Shown here: positions 49,635 to 58,109 of the stretch, piece by piece
How positions within the stretch are numbered: the first letter of the stretch is position 1
Layout of the letters: each line of letters starts with the position of its first letter
From: Paracoccaceae bacterium
Lineage (GTDB): Bacteria > Pseudomonadota > Alphaproteobacteria > Rhodobacterales > Rhodobacteraceae
NCBI GenBank assembly: GCA_016936395.1
Contig: JAFGXY010000043.1
Location: 118,015 to 182,014, forward strand
DNA: 64,000 bases
Direction: 5' to 3'
Program-made: the position numbers and the translations under genes
Notes under the pieces: generated by a model
Told to the model about the DNA's origin: nothing
The model's input: only the letters and a program-made list of their open reading frames with translations
Databases searched by the model: none

Positions 49635-50987
49635 ATGAAATCCAGACTTTACGTCAGCGCCGCGGCGCTGGCCCTGATGGCAGGTGGTGCCTTTGCACAA
49701 GACCTGAAATTTCCCGTCGGCGAGGGGGCGTTCAACTGGGCCTCGATGGACGCGTTCAAGGCCGCGCATGGCGATCTGGCCGGCCAGGAGCTGACCATCG
49801 CCGGGCCATGGCTTGGCCCGGATCAGGAACTGCTTGAATCGATGCTGGCCTATTTCGAACTGGCCAGTGGTATTGACGCCAAATACGTCGGCTCGGACGC
49901 TTTTGAAATTCAGGTGCGCATTGATGCCGAGGCCGGCTCTGCCGCCAATGTTTCGGCCTTTCCGCAACCGGGGCTGGCGGCCGATCTGGCAAGGCTTGGC
50001 CAGTTGGCCCCGCTGACCGCAGCCGATGCCGCCTGGTTGCAGGAAAACTATGCCGCGGGTCAGTCCTGGGTGGATCTTTCCACTTTTGCAGGCCCTGACG
50101 GCAACCCGGCGCTGTTTGGTTTTTTCTACAAGATCGACGTGAAATCGTTGGTCTGGTATTCGCCCGAGAACTTTGAGGATGCCGGTTATGCCGTTCCCGA
50201 AACGATGGAAGACCTCAAGGCGCTGACCGAACAGATGGTGGCCGATGGCGTGACACCGTGGTGCATCGGGCTGGGGTCGGGGGCGGCAACCGGCTGGCCC
50301 GCGACCGACTGGGTCGAAGACATGATGCTGCGCGTCAACACCCCCGCCGATTATGATGCCTGGGTCCGCAATGAACTGAAGTTCAACGACCCCAAAGTCG
50401 TGGCCGCGATCGAAGAGTTCGGCTGGTTCGTGCAAGACGCCTATGTGGCCGGCGGCAAGGGCGCGGTTTCCACCACCGATTTCCGCGACAGCCCGAAGGG
50501 TCTGTTCTCGTCGCCACCGCAATGCATGATGCACCGTCAGGCCTCGTTCATTCCGGCCTTCTTTCCCGAAGGCACACAAATGGGGGTGGACGCCGATTTC
50601 TTCTACTTCCCGTCCTATGCCGGCAAGGATCTGGGCAAGCCGGTTCTGGGTGCGGGCACCGTCTTTGGCATCACCAAGGACAGCCCGACCGCGCGCGCCT
50701 TCATCGAATGGCTGAAGACGCCGATCGCGCATGAGATCTGGATGGCGCAAAAGGGCTTTCTGACCCCGCATAAGGGCGTGAATGTCGAGCTTTACGGGGA
50801 CGCCACGCTGAAGAAGATGGGGGGCATCCTTTTGGGCGCCGATACCTTCCGCTTCGATGGATCAGACCTGATGCCGGGCGCGATTGGCGCGGGCGCGTTC
50901 TGGACCGGCATGGTCGATTACACCGGCGGCAAGGCGGCCCAGGCTGTGGCCGATGCGATCCAGACCACCTGGGACGCCATGCAGTAA
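49635..50987 (+). CDS. aglE: Alpha-glucoside ABC transporter substrate-binding protein
   Basis: Signal peptide MKSRLYVSAAALALMAGGAFAQ; long family-1-type SBP, head of agl gene order. Confidence 0.9.
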   Translation: MKSRLYVSAAALALMAGGAFAQDLKFPVGEGAFNWASMDAFKAAHGDLAGQELTIAGPWLGPDQELLESMLAYFELASGIDAKYVGSDAFEIQVRIDAEAGSAANVSAFPQPGLAADLARLGQLAPLTAADAAWLQENYAAGQSWVDLSTFAGPDGNPALFGFFYKIDVKSLVWYSPENFEDAGYAVPETMEDLKALTEQMVADGVTPWCIGLGSGAATGWPATDWVEDMMLRVNTPADYDAWVRNELKFNDPKVVAAIEEFGWFVQDAYVAGGKGAVSTTDFRDSPKGLFSSPPQCMMHRQASFIPAFFPEGTQMGVDADFFYFPSYAGKDLGKPVLGAGTVFGITKDSPTARAFIEWLKTPIAHEIWMAQKGFLTPHKGVNVELYGDATLKKMGGILLGADTFRFDGSDLMPGAIGAGAFWTGMVDYTGGKAAQAVADAIQTTWDAMQ

Positions 50988-50994
50988 GACATCA

Positions 50995-51033
50995 CCCCCG
51001 GAGGCAGAGACCTGCATCCGGGGGTTTTCTTTT
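50995..51033 (+). terminator. Intercistronic terminator/attenuator aglE-aglF
   Basis: CCCCCGGA...TCCGGGGG then TTTTCTTTT. Confidence 0.8.
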
Positions 51034-51121
51034 CTGCGCAGTCGGTCACAGTGCAGACCAAAGGGCCGGACCAAACCGGCCACCAAAAAAAGAGAACCCT
51101 TGGGGGGGAGGATCGCGCGCC

Positions 51122-52129
51122 ATGAACCCGGCATTGCAGGGCTTGATCACCATCATCATCGGCGTTGGCGGCTGCGTCGGGTATTTCTACGGGTCCAACC
51201 TGTTTCTGGACAAGGTTCTGTATCCCGCCCGCGGTCCGCATATCGGCCGCAACATCACCCGCGCCAATATGATCCGGCCCTGGCTGTTTCTTGCGCCCGC
51301 GTTGCTGGCGTTGACGGTCTATCTGGCCTATCCGGTGATCGAGACCCTGCGCCTGTCGCTGACCCAGCGGCTGCCCGGCGGGGGCTATGAATTCGTCGGC
51401 TTGCAAAACTACAACAAGATGTTTGCCGAGCCGAAGTTCTGGGAGGCGTTGCAGAATAACCTGTTGTGGCTGATCGTGGTGCCGGCGCTGTCGACCATGT
51501 TCGGCCTGCTGGCAGCCCAGCTTTCCGACCGCATCAGATGGGGCAATCTGGCCAAATCGCTGATCTTCATGCCGATGGCGATTTCCTTTGTGGGTGCCGC
51601 GGTGATCTGGAAGCTGGTCTATGACACGCGGCCGATTGATCAGGAACAGATCGGCGTGCTGAACGCGCTTTACCTGTTCTTTGGCGGCAGCGCGCCGCAA
51701 ACCTGGCTGACCATCCCGTTCTGGAACAGCTTTTTTCTGATGATCGTGCTGATCTGGATCCAGACCGGCTTTGCCATGGTGATCTTGTCGGCAGCGCTGC
51801 GCGGGGTGCCCGAAGACACAATCGAGGCCGCCATCGTCGATGGCGCCAACCCGTTTCAGATTTTCTTCAAGATCAAGGTGCCGCAGATCATGGGAACCAT
51901 CGTGGTGGTCTGGACCACGATCACCATTGTCGTGCTCAAGGTGTTCGACATCGTCTTTGCGATGACCAACGGCCAGTGGGAAACGCAGGTGCTGGCCAAT
52001 TACATGTATGACAAGCTGTTTCGCGCCAATGACTGGGGCATCGGCTCGGCCAGTGCGATGATCATCATGCTGCTGGTGACGCCGATCCTGATCTGGAACG
52101 TCTACAACGCCCGCAAGGAGATGCGCTGA
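51122..52129 (+). CDS. aglF: Alpha-glucoside ABC transporter permease
   Basis: EAAIVDGANPFQIFFKIKVPQIMGTIVVVWTTITIVVLKVFDIVFAMTNG EAA motif. Confidence 0.92.
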   Translation: MNPALQGLITIIIGVGGCVGYFYGSNLFLDKVLYPARGPHIGRNITRANMIRPWLFLAPALLALTVYLAYPVIETLRLSLTQRLPGGGYEFVGLQNYNKMFAEPKFWEALQNNLLWLIVVPALSTMFGLLAAQLSDRIRWGNLAKSLIFMPMAISFVGAAVIWKLVYDTRPIDQEQIGVLNALYLFFGGSAPQTWLTIPFWNSFFLMIVLIWIQTGFAMVILSAALRGVPEDTIEAAIVDGANPFQIFFKIKVPQIMGTIVVVWTTITIVVLKVFDIVFAMTNGQWETQVLANYMYDKLFRANDWGIGSASAMIIMLLVTPILIWNVYNARKEMR

Positions 52130-52156
52130 TGGTCCGCGACGCTACAGGAGCCGTGC

Positions 52157-53299
52157 ATGGATAACATCGTTGGCAAGAAGCCTGCGCTGACCCGGGCGGT
52201 CAATATCTCGATGGCAGTGCTGGTGGCGCTGTGGCTGTTCCCGACCTTGGGCCTTCTGGTGTCGTCTTTCCGCACCGCCGACCAGATCGCCAGTTCCGGC
52301 TGGTGGTCGTCGCTGGGCACGCAGGAACGCCAGGTGCCTGCCATCCGCGTCGAAGGGGCCGAGGTTGCGCGGGATGGGCGTTTCGTGATCGAGGGCCGGT
52401 TGTTTGCCACGACCGATGCGCGCGTCAGCGCCTGGGGCACCTCCTCGCGCGAACCCGAGGCTTACGCTCCGGGGCAGGTGGTCGATCTGGACGGCGGCGC
52501 CACGCTGACGGTGGTGGAAGATGGCGCTTATGTGCTGTCCAGCCCGAGCCCGACAGCAGGCACCCGGCTGCCGCGCATCTTCAGCACCGCCGCCACCCCG
52601 CCCGAGTTCACCACCGAAAACTATCGGGCCATACTGTTTGACCCGAAAAACACTGATGGCATGGCCAAGGCGTTCTTCAACACGCTGACGGTGACGATTC
52701 CGGCCACCATCATTCCGATCCTTGTTGCAGCTTTTGCCGCTTATGCCTTGGCGTGGATGGATTTTCCCGGCCGCGCCTTGTTGATTGCGGCAATCGTCGG
52801 CCTGCTGGTGGTGCCGTTGCAACTGGCCTTGATCCCGCTGTTGAAGCTGCACAATGACATTGGCATCGGCAAGGGATATCTTGGCACCTGGCTGGCGCAT
52901 ACCGGCTTTGGCCTGCCTTTGGCGATTTACCTGTTGCGCAACTATATGGTCGGTCTGCCGCGCGACATCATCGAATGTGCCAAGGTCGATGGCGCGTCGG
53001 ATTTCCAGATTTTCACCAAAATCATCCTGCCGCTGTCGTTTCCGGCGCTGGCCTCCTTCGCCATCTTCCAGTTTCTCTGGACCTGGAATGACCTGCTGGT
53101 GGCGCTGGTGTTCCTGATCGATTCCACCGGTGAAACCACGGTGATGACCAAGCAGATCGTCGAGTTGCTGGGCACCCGCGGCGGCAACTGGGAGGTGCTG
53201 GCAACGGCGGCCTTCATCAGCATTGCGGTGCCGCTGATGGTGTTCTTTGCGATGCAGAAATATCTGGTGCGCGGCCTGCTGGCCGGCTCGGTCAAGTGA
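52157..53299 (+). CDS. aglG: Alpha-glucoside ABC transporter permease with periplasmic insertion
   Basis: ECAKVDGASDFQIFTKIILPLSFPALASFAIFQFLWTWNDLL. Confidence 0.92.
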   Translation: MDNIVGKKPALTRAVNISMAVLVALWLFPTLGLLVSSFRTADQIASSGWWSSLGTQERQVPAIRVEGAEVARDGRFVIEGRLFATTDARVSAWGTSSREPEAYAPGQVVDLDGGATLTVVEDGAYVLSSPSPTAGTRLPRIFSTAATPPEFTTENYRAILFDPKNTDGMAKAFFNTLTVTIPATIIPILVAAFAAYALAWMDFPGRALLIAAIVGLLVVPLQLALIPLLKLHNDIGIGKGYLGTWLAHTGFGLPLAIYLLRNYMVGLPRDIIECAKVDGASDFQIFTKIILPLSFPALASFAIFQFLWTWNDLLVALVFLIDSTGETTVMTKQIVELLGTRGGNWEVLATAAFISIAVPLMVFFAMQKYLVRGLLAGSVK

Positions 53300-53312
53300 G
53301 GCGGGTAGGTCT

Positions 53313-54935
53313 ATGCCAGACGTGATCGGCGCGGATGCAGACTGGTGGCGCGGGGCGGTGATCTATCAGATCTATCCGCGCAGCTATCAAGACAGCACAG
53401 GCGACGGGGTGGGCGATCTGCGCGGCATCACCGCGCGGCTGGACCATATCGCCAGCCTTGGCGCCGATGCGATCTGGATCAGCCCGTTCTTCACCAGCCC
53501 GATGAAGGATTTCGGCTATGACGTCAGCGATTATTGCGACGTGGACCCGATGTTCGGCACCTTGGCGGATTTTGACGCGCTGGTGGCGCGGGCGCATCAC
53601 CTTGGCCTGCGGGTGATGATTGATCTGGTGCTGTCGCACACCAGCGATGTGCATCCGTGGTTTGTGCAATCGCGCCGCGACCGCAGCAACGACAAGGCAG
53701 ACTGGTATGTCTGGGCCGAGCCCAAGGCCGACGGCACGCCGCCGAACAACTGGCTGTCGATTTTTGGCGGGTCTGCGTGGCAATGGGACACCCGGCGTGA
53801 GCAATACTATCTGCACAACTTCCTGACCAGCCAGCCCGACCTGAACTTCCACTGCGACGCGGTGCAAGAGGCACTGCTGGACGTGGCGCGGTTCTGGCTG
53901 GCACGCGGGGTCAACGGCTTTCGGCTGGACACCATCAATTTCTACTTTGCCGACAAGTATTTGCGCGACAATCCTGCACTGCCGAAAGCGCTGCGCAACA
54001 ACACCATCGCGCCATCGGTGAACCCCTATAATCACCAGCTTCACCTGTTCGACAAGAACCAGCCGGAAAACCTTGAATTCCTGCGCAAATTCCGCGCCGT
54101 GCTTGACCCGTTCAATGCCGCGGCGGTGGGTGAGGTGGGCGATGCGCAGCGCGGGCTTGAGATCATGGCCGAGTATACCTCGGGCGGCGACAAGGTGCAG
54201 ATGTGCTATCCGTTCGAGATGTTGCAACCCGCGCGGCTGACGGCGGATTTGCTGGAAACCACCTTTGCACGGATGAATGCGGTGGCCCCCGATGCCTGGC
54301 CCTGCTGGGCCTATTCCAACCACGACACCGTCCGCCACATCACCCGCTGGGGGCTTTCTGACGCAGCGGCAAAGACTTACACAGTGCTGCTGATGTGCCT
54401 GCGCGGGTCGTTGTGCCTGTATCAGGGTGAGGAGTTGGGTCTGCCCGAGGCAGATATTGCCTTTGAGGATCTGCAAGACCCCTATGGCATCGCCTTCTGG
54501 CCCGAGTTCAAGGGCCGTGATGGCTGTCGCACGCCGATGGTCTGGCAGTCTGACAACGCAAACGGCGGCTTTTCCCCGGCAAAGCCGTGGTTGCCGGTGA
54601 CGGCGGCGCATCTGGGCCGGTCGGTCGCGGCGCAAGAGGCCGACCCGACCTCGATGCTGCACCACTATCGCCGCGCCCTGGCGTTTCGCCGGGCCAACCC
54701 GGTGTTGCAGGTGGGCGATCTGGTCGATCTGGTGGCCATGGGCGATCTGGCGCGGTTCCGGCGCACAAAAGACGCCGAGATTTTCTGCGCCTTCAACCTT
54801 GGCGAAGGCCCGGCACACACACAGCTTCCCCAAGGGGATTGGGGGGCAATCGGAGGAGACCTTGGTGCCACGGCGGCCATGGGCGGCGAGGTGACACTCG
54901 GTGCCTGGGGCTTTTGTCTGATGCGCAAGGCGTAA
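53313..54935 (+). CDS. aglA: Alpha-glucosidase, GH13
   Basis: WWRGAVIYQIYPRSYQDSTGDGVGDLRGI, GFRLDTINFYF, YSNHDTVRHITRWG. Confidence 0.95.
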   Translation: MPDVIGADADWWRGAVIYQIYPRSYQDSTGDGVGDLRGITARLDHIASLGADAIWISPFFTSPMKDFGYDVSDYCDVDPMFGTLADFDALVARAHHLGLRVMIDLVLSHTSDVHPWFVQSRRDRSNDKADWYVWAEPKADGTPPNNWLSIFGGSAWQWDTRREQYYLHNFLTSQPDLNFHCDAVQEALLDVARFWLARGVNGFRLDTINFYFADKYLRDNPALPKALRNNTIAPSVNPYNHQLHLFDKNQPENLEFLRKFRAVLDPFNAAAVGEVGDAQRGLEIMAEYTSGGDKVQMCYPFEMLQPARLTADLLETTFARMNAVAPDAWPCWAYSNHDTVRHITRWGLSDAAAKTYTVLLMCLRGSLCLYQGEELGLPEADIAFEDLQDPYGIAFWPEFKGRDGCRTPMVWQSDNANGGFSPAKPWLPVTAAHLGRSVAAQEADPTSMLHHYRRALAFRRANPVLQVGDLVDLVAMGDLARFRRTKDAEIFCAFNLGEGPAHTQLPQGDWGAIGGDLGATAAMGGEVTLGAWGFCLMRKA

Positions 54936-54949
54936 GGGAAGGGACGGCC

Positions 54950-56035
54950 ATGGCCGATTTGCAACTGATCAATGTGGAAAAGGCCTATGGCGAGGTGAAG
55001 GTTCTGGCGAACATCAACCTTGACATCAGGAAGGGCGAGTTGATCGTTTTTGTCGGCCCCTCGGGCTGCGGAAAGTCCACCCTGCTGCGGATGATCGCCG
55101 GGCTGGAGCGGATCACCGCCGGTGACTTCATGATTGATGGCGAGCGGATGAACGACGTTCCGCCGGCACAGCGCGGCATTGCGATGGTGTTCCAGTCCTA
55201 TGCGCTTTACCCGCACATGACGGTGCGCGACAACATGAGCTTTGCGTTGAAGATCGCCAAGAAATCGCCTGCCGAGATTGAGGCCGCTGTCGCCAAGGCC
55301 GCGCGCATCCTGCAACTGGAGCCGTTCCTTGACCGTCTGCCGAAGGCGCTGTCGGGCGGGCAGCGGCAGCGGGTGGCGATCGGGCGCAGCATCGTGCGCG
55401 ACCCCAAGGTGTATCTGTTCGACGAGCCCTTGTCGAACCTTGATGCCGCCCTGCGGGTGGCGACCCGGATCGAGATTGCGCAACTGAAAGAATCAATGCC
55501 GAATTCGACGATGATCTATGTGACGCATGATCAGGTCGAGGCGATGACGCTGGCGACCCGTATCGTGGTGTTGGCGGGCGGCGGCATCAGCCAGGTTGGC
55601 GCACCTCTGGAGTTGTATGAGCGCCCGCGCAACGAGTTCGTGGCGCAATTCATCGGCAGCCCGGCGATGAACCTGATGGCGGGCGAGGTGGTGGAAACCG
55701 GTGCGCAGACCCGCATCACCTTGGCCAATGGCGGGGTGGCAATATCGTCGGTGCCGACGATTCAATCGGACCGGGGGCGCCGCGTCAACATCGGGGTGCG
55801 ACCCGAGGATTTGCTGGCCACCACCGGCACGCCGATCTTTACCGGCGAGGTCGAGTTCACCGAGGCGCTTGGCGAGGTGACGCTGCTCTATTTCAAGCGG
55901 CAGGGCAAGGATGCGCAGGTGGTGGCAAAGCTGCCGGGCATCCACAACGAATTGCGCCGCAAGACCGTGTCTCTGGGGGCCGATCCGGCCAAGGTGCATC
56001 TGTTTGCCGACGGGCAAAGCCTGCTTTACCGCTGA
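54950..56035 (+). CDS. aglK: Alpha-glucoside ABC transporter ATP-binding protein
   Basis: FVGPSGCGKSTLLRMIAGLERIT, ALSGGQRQRVAIGRSIVRDPKVYLFDEPLSNLDAALR. Confidence 0.94.
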   Translation: MADLQLINVEKAYGEVKVLANINLDIRKGELIVFVGPSGCGKSTLLRMIAGLERITAGDFMIDGERMNDVPPAQRGIAMVFQSYALYPHMTVRDNMSFALKIAKKSPAEIEAAVAKAARILQLEPFLDRLPKALSGGQRQRVAIGRSIVRDPKVYLFDEPLSNLDAALRVATRIEIAQLKESMPNSTMIYVTHDQVEAMTLATRIVVLAGGGISQVGAPLELYERPRNEFVAQFIGSPAMNLMAGEVVETGAQTRITLANGGVAISSVPTIQSDRGRRVNIGVRPEDLLATTGTPIFTGEVEFTEALGEVTLLYFKRQGKDAQVVAKLPGIHNELRRKTVSLGADPAKVHLFADGQSLLYR

Positions 56036-56151
56036 ACCAGCGCCAGCACGGCCAGAAACACCCCGCCAAGTGCGTAGGCGGCAAGTGTCGGCACCCACAG
56101 CGTCAGGCGGGGGGCAGGGGCAAGGCGGGGGACAAGTTTCGGGTGTCGCAT
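56026..56151 (-). CDS. Candidate small single-TM protein (41 aa), not in ORF track
   Basis: MRHPKLVPRLAPAPRLTLWVPTLAAYALGGVFLAVLALVQR; overlaps aglK 3' end by 10 nt. Confidence 0.45.
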   Translation of the reverse strand: MRHPKLVPRLAPAPRLTLWVPTLAAYALGGVFLAVLALVQR

Positions 56152-56197
56152 CGCCCGTATTAAACCGCGCTTAAGTTTCGTCTGCGTTAACGGGCGC

Positions 56198-57049
56198 ATG
56201 AGATGGCAATGGTCTGATACCTTGGGTGCCTCGTGTGCCGGGGGGGCTGCGTTCCAGCAGTCGCCGGACTACGGGCTTGCGGCGCGGGCCTGCGGTGCGC
56301 GCGTCGATGCGGCGGTGTTGCGCGACGGCGATCAGGTTTTGGCCACGGTGCAGATATTGCGGCGGCGCGGGCTTGCGGCGCTGTTACGCGGCCCGGTCTG
56401 GACGGAGGAGATGGCGTTGGCTGACCGGCGGCGGGCGTTGCGGCGGCTGGCCCGGCAGGGGGCGGTGCTGATCGCCACGCCGGAGGTCGCGCTGCCGGGG
56501 CCGGGGATCGTGCCGCTGCTGACCCCGCGCCACGTCGCGCTGTGGGATCTGCGGCCCGACCCTGACGATCTGCGCCGGGGTTTGGCGGGCAAGTGGCGCA
56601 ATGCGCTGACGGCGGCGGAACGGCGCGGGATTGTGGCACAAACGGCCCCGATCAACGCCTTGCCGCAGCTGATTGCGGCCGAGGCGGCACAGCGCAGGGC
56701 GCGCGGCTATCGCGCCTTGCCGGGGGCCTTTACCCTTGCCTTGCCACCGGACAGCCTGCGCCTGTGGCAGTGGTGCCGCGGCGGGCGGGCCCATGCCCTG
56801 ATGTGCTTCGTGCGCCATGGCCCTTGGGCAACCTATCATCTGGGCCATGCCGAAGATCTGGCCCGCAGCGCCGGGGCGCACCGGGTGATGCTGTGGCAGG
56901 CAGCACTGGCGCTGCGGGCCGAGGGGGTTCGGACGCTGGATCTGGGCGATATCAACACCGAAGACGCCATCGGCCTTGCGCGGTTCAAGCTGGGCACCGG
57001 GGCAGATTTGCGGGCCTTGGGCCCCACCTGCTGGGTGCTGCCCGGCTAG
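56198..57049 (+). CDS. FemAB/GNAT-like acyltransferase
   Basis: MRWQWSDTLGASCAGGAAFQQSPDYGLAARACGARVDAAVLRDGDQVLATVQILRRRG...GVRTLDLGDINTEDAIGLARFKLGTGADLRAL. Confidence 0.75.
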   Translation: MRWQWSDTLGASCAGGAAFQQSPDYGLAARACGARVDAAVLRDGDQVLATVQILRRRGLAALLRGPVWTEEMALADRRRALRRLARQGAVLIATPEVALPGPGIVPLLTPRHVALWDLRPDPDDLRRGLAGKWRNALTAAERRGIVAQTAPINALPQLIAAEAAQRRARGYRALPGAFTLALPPDSLRLWQWCRGGRAHALMCFVRHGPWATYHLGHAEDLARSAGAHRVMLWQAALALRAEGVRTLDLGDINTEDAIGLARFKLGTGADLRALGPTCWVLPG

Positions 57050-57113
57050 GCTGCCCCTTGCATCCCATTGGCGAATGGGCTTTGACAAAGCACAAGCCGA
57101 AAGGAAGGTTCCC

Positions 57114-58109
57114 ATGGCCCAAGAGCCCCGCCGTTTCCGACCCAAAGCCTTTCCACCGCCCGAGTTTCCGCCGCGCAAGCTGCCCTTGTTCGCACGTATG
57201 CCGCCGGCGGTGTTTCCGGCGGTGCTGGGGCTGATCGGGCTGGCGCTTGCGTTGAAGCGGGCCTCGATCGTGGCGCAGGTGCCCGAAGGTCTGGCCGATC
57301 TGGCCTTGGGGCTGGTGGCGGGTCTGTGGCTCTTTTGCGCGGTGGCCTATGCGATCAAGCTGGCGCGCCGTCCGGCGGTGGTATTGGACGATCTGCGCAT
57401 CCTGCCGGGCCGCGCCGGTCTGGCGGCGGCCAGCATGGGTGCGCTTGGGATTGCCGCCATTTTGGTGTTTTTCCTGCCGGTGGCGGCGAAGGCGGCACTG
57501 GTCATCGGCCTTGGACTGCAAGCGGCGCTGGCGGCGCTGACGATCCGCAGCCTGCTGGCCGCCCCGCCCGAGGTGCGCGAGGTGACGCCGGTCTGGCACC
57601 TGAGCTTTGTCGGCTTCATCGTGGGGGCCCTGGCCGCTGTGCCGCTGGGCTGGACCTTGCTTGCGCAAGCGCTGCTGTGGGGCACGCTGCCGATTGCCGT
57701 GGCGATCTGGGGCATCAGCCTGTGGCAGCTTGTGCGCCGCATCCCGCCCGCGCCGCTGCGCCCGCTGCTGGCCATTCACCTGGCCCCGGCGGGCCTCTTT
57801 GCCACGGTGGCGGCCTTGCTGGGACTGACGCTGCTGGCGCAGGTCATGCTGGCCATTGGCGCAGTGATCCTGATTGCGCTGGTGGTGTCTGGCCGCTGGA
57901 TCGCTGAGTCGGGTTTTTCCGCGCTTTGGGGGGCGTTCGGCTTTCCGCTGGCCGCCTACGCCTCGGCGCTGATGGCCAACGGTCTGGTGATGGCCGGGGT
58001 GCTTTTGACAGTGGTGGCGCTTGGGGTGATCCCGGCGATTGCCTGGCAGGTGATCAAGGGCTGGCCCAAGGGCACGCTGGCCGCCAAGACCAATGCTGCC
58101 ACAGCCTGA
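57114..58109 (+). CDS. TehA/SLAC1-family tellurite-resistance/dicarboxylate transporter-like membrane protein
   Basis: MAQEPRRFRPKAFPPPEFPPRKLPLFARMPPAVFPAVLGLIGLALALKRAS..., about ten hydrophobic segments. Confidence 0.75.
   Translation: MAQEPRRFRPKAFPPPEFPPRKLPLFARMPPAVFPAVLGLIGLALALKRASIVAQVPEGLADLALGLVAGLWLFCAVAYAIKLARRPAVVLDDLRILPGRAGLAAASMGALGIAAILVFFLPVAAKAALVIGLGLQAALAALTIRSLLAAPPEVREVTPVWHLSFVGFIVGALAAVPLGWTLLAQALLWGTLPIAVAIWGISLWQLVRRIPPAPLRPLLAIHLAPAGLFATVAALLGLTLLAQVMLAIGAVILIALVVSGRWIAESGFSALWGAFGFPLAAYASALMANGLVMAGVLLTVVALGVIPAIAWQVIKGWPKGTLAAKTNAATA

Noticed and set aside
53292-54833. 513-aa minus-strand ORF
   Set aside because: Antisense to aglA, shadow frame.
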